A DNA stretch of 64,000 nucleotides from Pyrus communis (Eukaryota; Streptophyta; Magnoliopsida; Rosales; Rosaceae). The translations under genes were made by a program, and so were the position numbers. Location of the stretch: positions 5,937,724-6,001,723 of the forward strand of contig NC_084815.1 of assembly GCF_963583255.1 (NCBI RefSeq), in the 5' to 3' direction. This document shows, piece after piece, positions 59,601 to 64,000 of the stretch. The notes beneath the pieces are model-generated. The model did not search any database and had not been told where the DNA came from. It worked only from the letters and a program-made list of their open reading frames with translations. The first letter of the stretch is position 1. Each line of letters opens with the position of its first letter.

Positions 59601-62600
59601 TTCAATTAGTAATGTTTGTTTTCTTATGCTATAGGGAAGATGCCAAGAACCCCTGCTTTTGGTCTAGGGTTTGCCTGCACAACATGGCCAAGCTAGCCAA
59701 GGAGGCTACAACAATCAGACGTGTCTTGGAATCTCTGTTCCGTTACTTCGACACAGGGAACTTATGGTCTCCCAAATATGGTCTTGCTATCCCAGTCCTA
59801 AAGGATATACAAGTTTTAATGGATGATTGTGGTATTTAACTTTACCTTCGGTTTACATCATCTTTGGTCCTGTCAGATGTTTCAACCACAAAGGCTCTTC
59901 TATTGATGACTTATCCAGCCTTTTGATCTTTGCTTGTTGCAGGGCAAAGTACACATATTTTGCTTTCCATTCTAATCAAGCATTTGGATCACAAAAATGT
60001 CCTCAAACAGCCCAACATGCAGCTCGAAATAGCGGAGGTTACCACCACTCTTTCTCAACTTGCCAAGGTTGAGCCCTCTGTGGCAATAATTGGTGCAGTA
60101 AGTGATGCCATGAGGCATTTGAGGAAGAGCATTCACTGCTCGCTTGATGATGCTAATCTGGGAACAGATGTAACAAAATGGAACAGAAGCTTTAGAGAAG
60201 CGGTGGATAAGTGCCTTGTACAGTTATGTTATAAGGTGCTACTCATTTACTACAGTTACTGAATGAACTTTGCGCCTACAAATCCACTATCACGAATTTT
60301 CTTGAGTTAGATTGCTACTTGTAGTGTTAGTTCTTATCATGGAAAATAGTTTAGTGAGTCTACAAGTTTTTATAGGTTCAGATTTCACTTATTATCCAAG
60401 ACTTAATCAAATGTACAACAACTAAGCTGTCATTGTTGAACAGGTTGGAGAACCAGGACCAATCCTTGATGCTATGGCTGTTATGTTGGAAAATATCTCG
60501 ACTATTACAGTTATAGCCAGAAATACAATCTCTGCTGTTTATCGTACCGCTCAAATTGTAGCTTCCTTACCAAATTTGTCCTATCAAAACAAGGCAAGTA
60601 GTATAACTTTGTTCTTGTAAAATATGTGATTCTTTCTGTCTTATAAAGAGTTTTTAATTATTTGTTTTGTGCTCTTTTGATAGGCTTTCCCTGAGGCATT
60701 GTTTCATCAATTACTGCCAGCTATGGTCCATCCAGACCATGAAACACGTGTTGGAGCACATCGCATCTTCTCTGTTGTTCTTGTGCCATCTTCAGTTTGT
60801 CCTAGTCGATCCTCACCTAATACCGAGTCAAAAAAGGCATTGAATTTTCCCAGGACACTCTCAAGAACTGTATCTGTCTTTTCTTCTTCAGCTGCCCTCT
60901 TTGAGAAGCTGAGGAGAGAGAAAATTTCTTCACGAGAAAGTATTTGTGAAGAGGACAATGAAAATACAGGTACTGAGGGGGAACAAAGAGATACCAATAA
61001 TGGGATTCTGAGCAGATTGAGGTCTTCTTATAGTCGGTCATATAGCATAAAAAGTTCTCCTGCACCTTCAGCAACAAAAGAAAATTCTGTCAACAGTTCG
61101 ACTAAGGAACCTGTGAGTTTTTAAAATTGTTTCTTTAATCTTTTTCTGGAATAATTATGAAATTCATTACATCTCCAATATGCTTGTCTAGTTTATCGTT
61201 GGTGATTTCTTTTTTAGTGCTTGCCTCATTGATGCATCCATTCACAGACCTATAAACGCTTACCCATTTGCTTGTTTTGGTAATGAGTCCTCTATATTAG
61301 GTGGGGCATAAATTATACTTTAAATCGAAATACAGGGCAGTCACTTGGTATAAGTTTTGTCTATATACTAATTATGTTAGTGGTTTCACTTTCGTCTCTA
61401 TTTAGTTATGTACTTGACTAAGCAATAGTTGAATTCCTTGGTTTTGGTTGGGTAAGGATCAGCTTCCAAATCACTTGCCACAAATATATTTTTATTTGTT
61501 GTGGTTTGACTGCATGGGACTTGATTAGTTGAATGCCTGGATTTTAGCTGGACTAGGGTCCAAGCTTCAGCGTGTAATTTCTCGTGGGTATCAAATCCGG
61601 CTTTGTTCATGGTGCATCGACTTTTTTCACTAGATGAAAGGTCTCCAAACGTTCAGCACAATGAATTTCTGAAAACTAGTTAAGATTTGGTTTATAATTT
61701 TTTCTTTGAAATACTTTGTAGACCCATTGGGTTTTCAGAGGATTTTCAGTTTGAAACTAAAACATGAGATTCGACAATTGCCTAAAATGCTACCAAGTTT
61801 CTAGTTCCAAAGGGTTTTCAGTTTGAAACCTCCACTACTCATTCCTCACTTCTATGTTTATTTGCAAGATGTAGCATGGATCTTCAGCCATATTGTTCTT
61901 TCTGCCTCCATATGTTTTCCTGCCTCCCGGAGGTTGTTAGTTTTATTTACATTGTTGGCATATTCCATAATAATTTAGACTTATGGAGTTCAGTAGTTGT
62001 CTAACAACATTGATTTGGTTATGAATGACTGATTCCATTTGTTAAACCTTAGGAAGCTAATTCCCTCAGATTGAGCAGCCACCAGATAACTCTATTGCTT
62101 TTATCAATTTGGGCGCAATCCATCTCTCCTGGGAACATGCCGGAAAACTATGAAGCAATTGCTCATACGCTTAGCCTTGTAGTACTGTTTTCTCAGGCCA
62201 AGGTAATTGTTGGGTTGATGTTACTTGATTAGTCTTTTCTATTATATATGCTGGTGATGTTTTATATAGTTTCTTTTCTTTTGGGATAGGACTTTCATTT
62301 TGATGGTATCCCATATTGATAGCATGTTTACCCCATATCTTCTTAGTGCTTAAGAAGTTTTTGAAATTAATTTCTTTCAAGCGGGGGAACTTGATGATGA
62401 CTAAGCATCCTATGTCCTATCTGAAGCCACTTTTAGCTAGAACTGTAATTAACATGTTAGCAATTTACTTCATTTCAGTCTTTCTGAATATTAAGAGCCT
62501 TTTTTACTTCTTCAGAGAGCCAATGGATTCGTTAACTTTGCCAATACATTATTTCCTCCCGAACTTGCTTAGGCACTAGTGAAGGTTGATTTATCTTCCC

Positions 62601-64000
62601 TATGACTTCAAACCGTATGAGTTGGACCTGGGACAGTTGGAGTAGCTTTGGTTATTATGTAATTTAAATAGGTTGAAAATGGAAATGATCACTTAATTTC
62701 TATGTCCCTCAATCGTCATCCTAGTTCCTTGCTGGTTTGAAGATCAAGACATTGTATTAATCTTTTGTAACTGCTGCTAACTGCTTTATAAGCTTCTCAG
62801 TTCACTTCCCACCTTCTAGGTCATTGTGTTATGTAATTTGAGGGTAATGTCACCATGGGCAAACTGTGACTCTAAAGTATATGGAGAATTCAGAATTTTG
62901 AAGGGATGACTTGGAGAACTTTTGCCAGTTGTGTACCCACATAGTGGCACTATTTATTGTTTCATTCCTTTGTCTTTGTTGCTTTTATGGTCCCATTTTC
63001 TCTTTTCTTATTATTGTTTATTGTTTGTTGTAGAATTCCAGAATTGAGGTTCTTGTTCGAAGTTTTCAACTGGCATTTTCCTTGCGGAACATCTCTCTTA
63101 ATGAAGGAGGTGAACCAGGCAGTCTGTCCAAACTAATGAGCATATGCTCTATGCATGCGTTTTCATTTGTGATATAATTGTACATTATTTCATTTGCTAA
63201 TATTAAATATAAATTTGATAGAGAAGAAAACACGAGAAAATTTATCTAAATTAAAACCTTCACACTAAAGAGATAGATGTATAAACGAAGTAAAATCTTG
63301 GTTAAGTAATAGACTGGATAATCAATAATTTATTTGTTAGGATGTCATATCAAGCACTTTCCCCCTTTCTTTTCAGGGCCGCTGCCACCATCCCGTCGCA
63401 GGTCCCTTTTTACCCTTGCAACTTCAATGATTCTCTTTCTATCAAAAGCATACAATATTGTTTCTCTTGTTCGTAGAGCCAAGGCGGTACTTGTGGATAA
63501 AATAGTAAGTTTCTTTTTTCAGGTGAAGTTTATTCACATAGGTTGCCTCTTTTAGATTTCCAGTGGTCTCATAAGCTCCAGATTCTCTTTAATAACTACT
63601 TACTTATGCATGCGACTTCTTGCTTAAACTTATCAATTTTAAGGACACGAAAGACACGAAGAAAGTGAACCATGTACTGGCATATTTTTATGTGAGATTT
63701 CCATGATCAAACGTCTCTAGTCAAACCTACAATAGCTTTGACACCTTTATATTCTTAATCAGGTTGATCCGTTCCTGCATTTGGTTGAAGATCGCAAGTT
63801 ACAGGCTGTCAAGACTGGACCGGACCATCCCAGACATCTTTATGGATCTGAAGAAGATGATAACATGGCATTAAAATCTCTATCAGAGATAAATATTACT
63901 GAAGAGCAAACCAAGGAATTTTTTGCTTCTGAAGTTGTGAAGAGCTTGGAAAGATTGTTAGATGTAAGCTTTTATACTAATTTTAAGCGTTTTGGATTCA
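53650..64000 (+). CDS. SRL2: EFR3 family / SEMI-ROLLED LEAF 2-like protein, 5' 15 exons
   Basis: EFR3 proteins anchor the PI4-kinase alpha complex at the plasma membrane; plant members include SRL2 of rice, which affects leaf rolling. Exons: 53650-53796, 55452-55526, 56488-56603, 57091-57205, 57309-57437, 57754-57801, 59346-59536, 59635-59831, 59943-60235, 60444-60593, 60684-61112, 62053-62202, 63034-63109, 63377-63504 and 63773-63963. They join in one frame to about 811 residues; the gene continues past the window. The N terminus MSAVSGVISRQVLPACGS is followed by three cysteines (16, 20, 23) and a basic patch (RARSRQPVKRYKK), matching the acylated membrane anchor of the family. The middle is helical and HEAT/armadillo-like (TDGTYTFNLEGFIPKLC, MVHPDHETRVGAHRIFSVV). 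Exon 11 ends in a Ser-rich, probably disordered stretch. All introns are GT-AG except the one after exon 10, which is GC-AG. The orthology symbol is at family level. Confidence 0.93.
54355..54759. repeat. Three diverged tandem units in EFR3-like intron 1
   Basis: Units of about 147 bp start near 54355, 54501 and 54663. Shared marks are an AGTAAAA...ACTTCAGA block, TATGGCTCTGAC, TAATTGAAAACCTAG-like sequence and GTGTGCCATGTGAG. They are heavily diverged, so the triplication is old. Confidence 0.7.
56641..56692. repeat. (CT)n(CA)n microsatellite in EFR3-like intron 3
   Basis: A compound dinucleotide run of about 13 CT and 12 CA units lies 38 bp after exon 3. A shorter similar run lies at 56950-56977. 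Confidence 0.93.
57965..58294. mobile_element. MITE in EFR3-like intron 6
   Basis: The left end GGACCTTTCGATAATCATTT and the inverse of the right end (GGCCCGTCCGGTAACCATTT) continue into a shared CATTTTTAGTT. The length is 330 bp. A single end of the same family lies at 15385. No clear target duplication was found. Confidence 0.75.
58498..58615 (-). mobile_element. 3' end of an RTE-type LINE (or derived SINE) in EFR3-like intron 6
   Basis: On the minus strand the fragment ends ...AGCCGACCCCACTTAGTGGG, then ATAAGGCTTTG and a (TTG)n tail (58498-58526). This is the common 3' terminus of plant RTE-like LINEs, recognised from memory. Flanking ATTGAATGAATATA and ATTGAATATATGA could be an imperfect target duplication. 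It is truncated, with no ORF. Confidence 0.7.
60594..60683 (+). other. GC-AG intron of the EFR3-like gene
   Basis: Exon 10 ends AACAAG and the intron starts GCAAGT, a perfect match to the GC-type donor consensus AG/GCAAGT; it ends TTTTGATAG. The only nearby GT would shift the frame into an early stop in exon 11. The protein across this junction (SYQNK/AFPEALFHQ) is that expected for the family. Confidence 0.88.

Overview
The window is nuclear DNA of a eudicot plant, most likely a woody Rosaceae such as apple or pear. That placement is inferred from the family resemblance of the resistance genes, the miniature transposons and the retroelements, which I recognise from memory and have not searched. 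The sequence is AT-rich, genes are sparse and split by introns, and about half of the window is transposable element. There is one assembly gap of 200 N (50733-50932). No bacterial, organellar, CRISPR or tRNA feature was seen.

Region 1 (1-11.3 kb): a tandem pair of CC-NB-LRR (CNL) disease resistance genes on the minus strand. Copy A (500-3004) is an intact single-exon gene of 834 codons. Copy B (8539-11040) is collinear and in frame throughout but is stopped by one TGC-to-TGA change. Both flanks are duplicated with the genes. Between the copies lies a patchwork of a third CNL start (7127-7206), a Copia gag fragment with primer-binding site and LTR, and short repeats typical of end-joining repair.

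Region 2 (11.3-28.5 kb): intergenic DNA with an old LTR relic split by a hAT-type miniature element, then a structurally complete but decayed Ty3/gypsy chromovirus (15902-25711, TTACT target duplication, LTRs of about 2.5 kb), then AT-rich DNA ending in a long-TIR MITE.

Region 3 (28.5-40.7 kb): a decayed Tat-lineage Ty3/gypsy element on the minus strand (28555-40690). It carries an extra coiled-coil ORF in antisense orientation between pol and the 3' LTR, a solo LTR of another family inside gag, and a perfect 30-bp inverted repeat behind the reverse transcriptase.

Region 4 (40.7-49.3 kb): a polygalacturonase pseudogene cut by a TTA-flanked MITE and ending in a 123-bp tandem repeat; a small membrane protein gene (44738-45202); a complete Cassandra-type TRIM with 5S rRNA-like LTRs (46865-47508); and two MITEs with terminal inverted repeats over 100 bp.

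Region 5 (49.3-64 kb): the 5' part of an AN1 zinc-finger stress-associated protein gene, which shows an apparent one-base frameshift and runs into the gap. It is followed by 15 exons of an EFR3/SEMI-ROLLED LEAF 2-like gene that continues past the window end. These are ordinary single-copy genes. I find no evidence for a wholly new biological system. The observations best worth checking are the antisense retroelement ORF, the hairpin, the repair patchwork between the CNL copies, the stopped CNL and the GC-AG intron.
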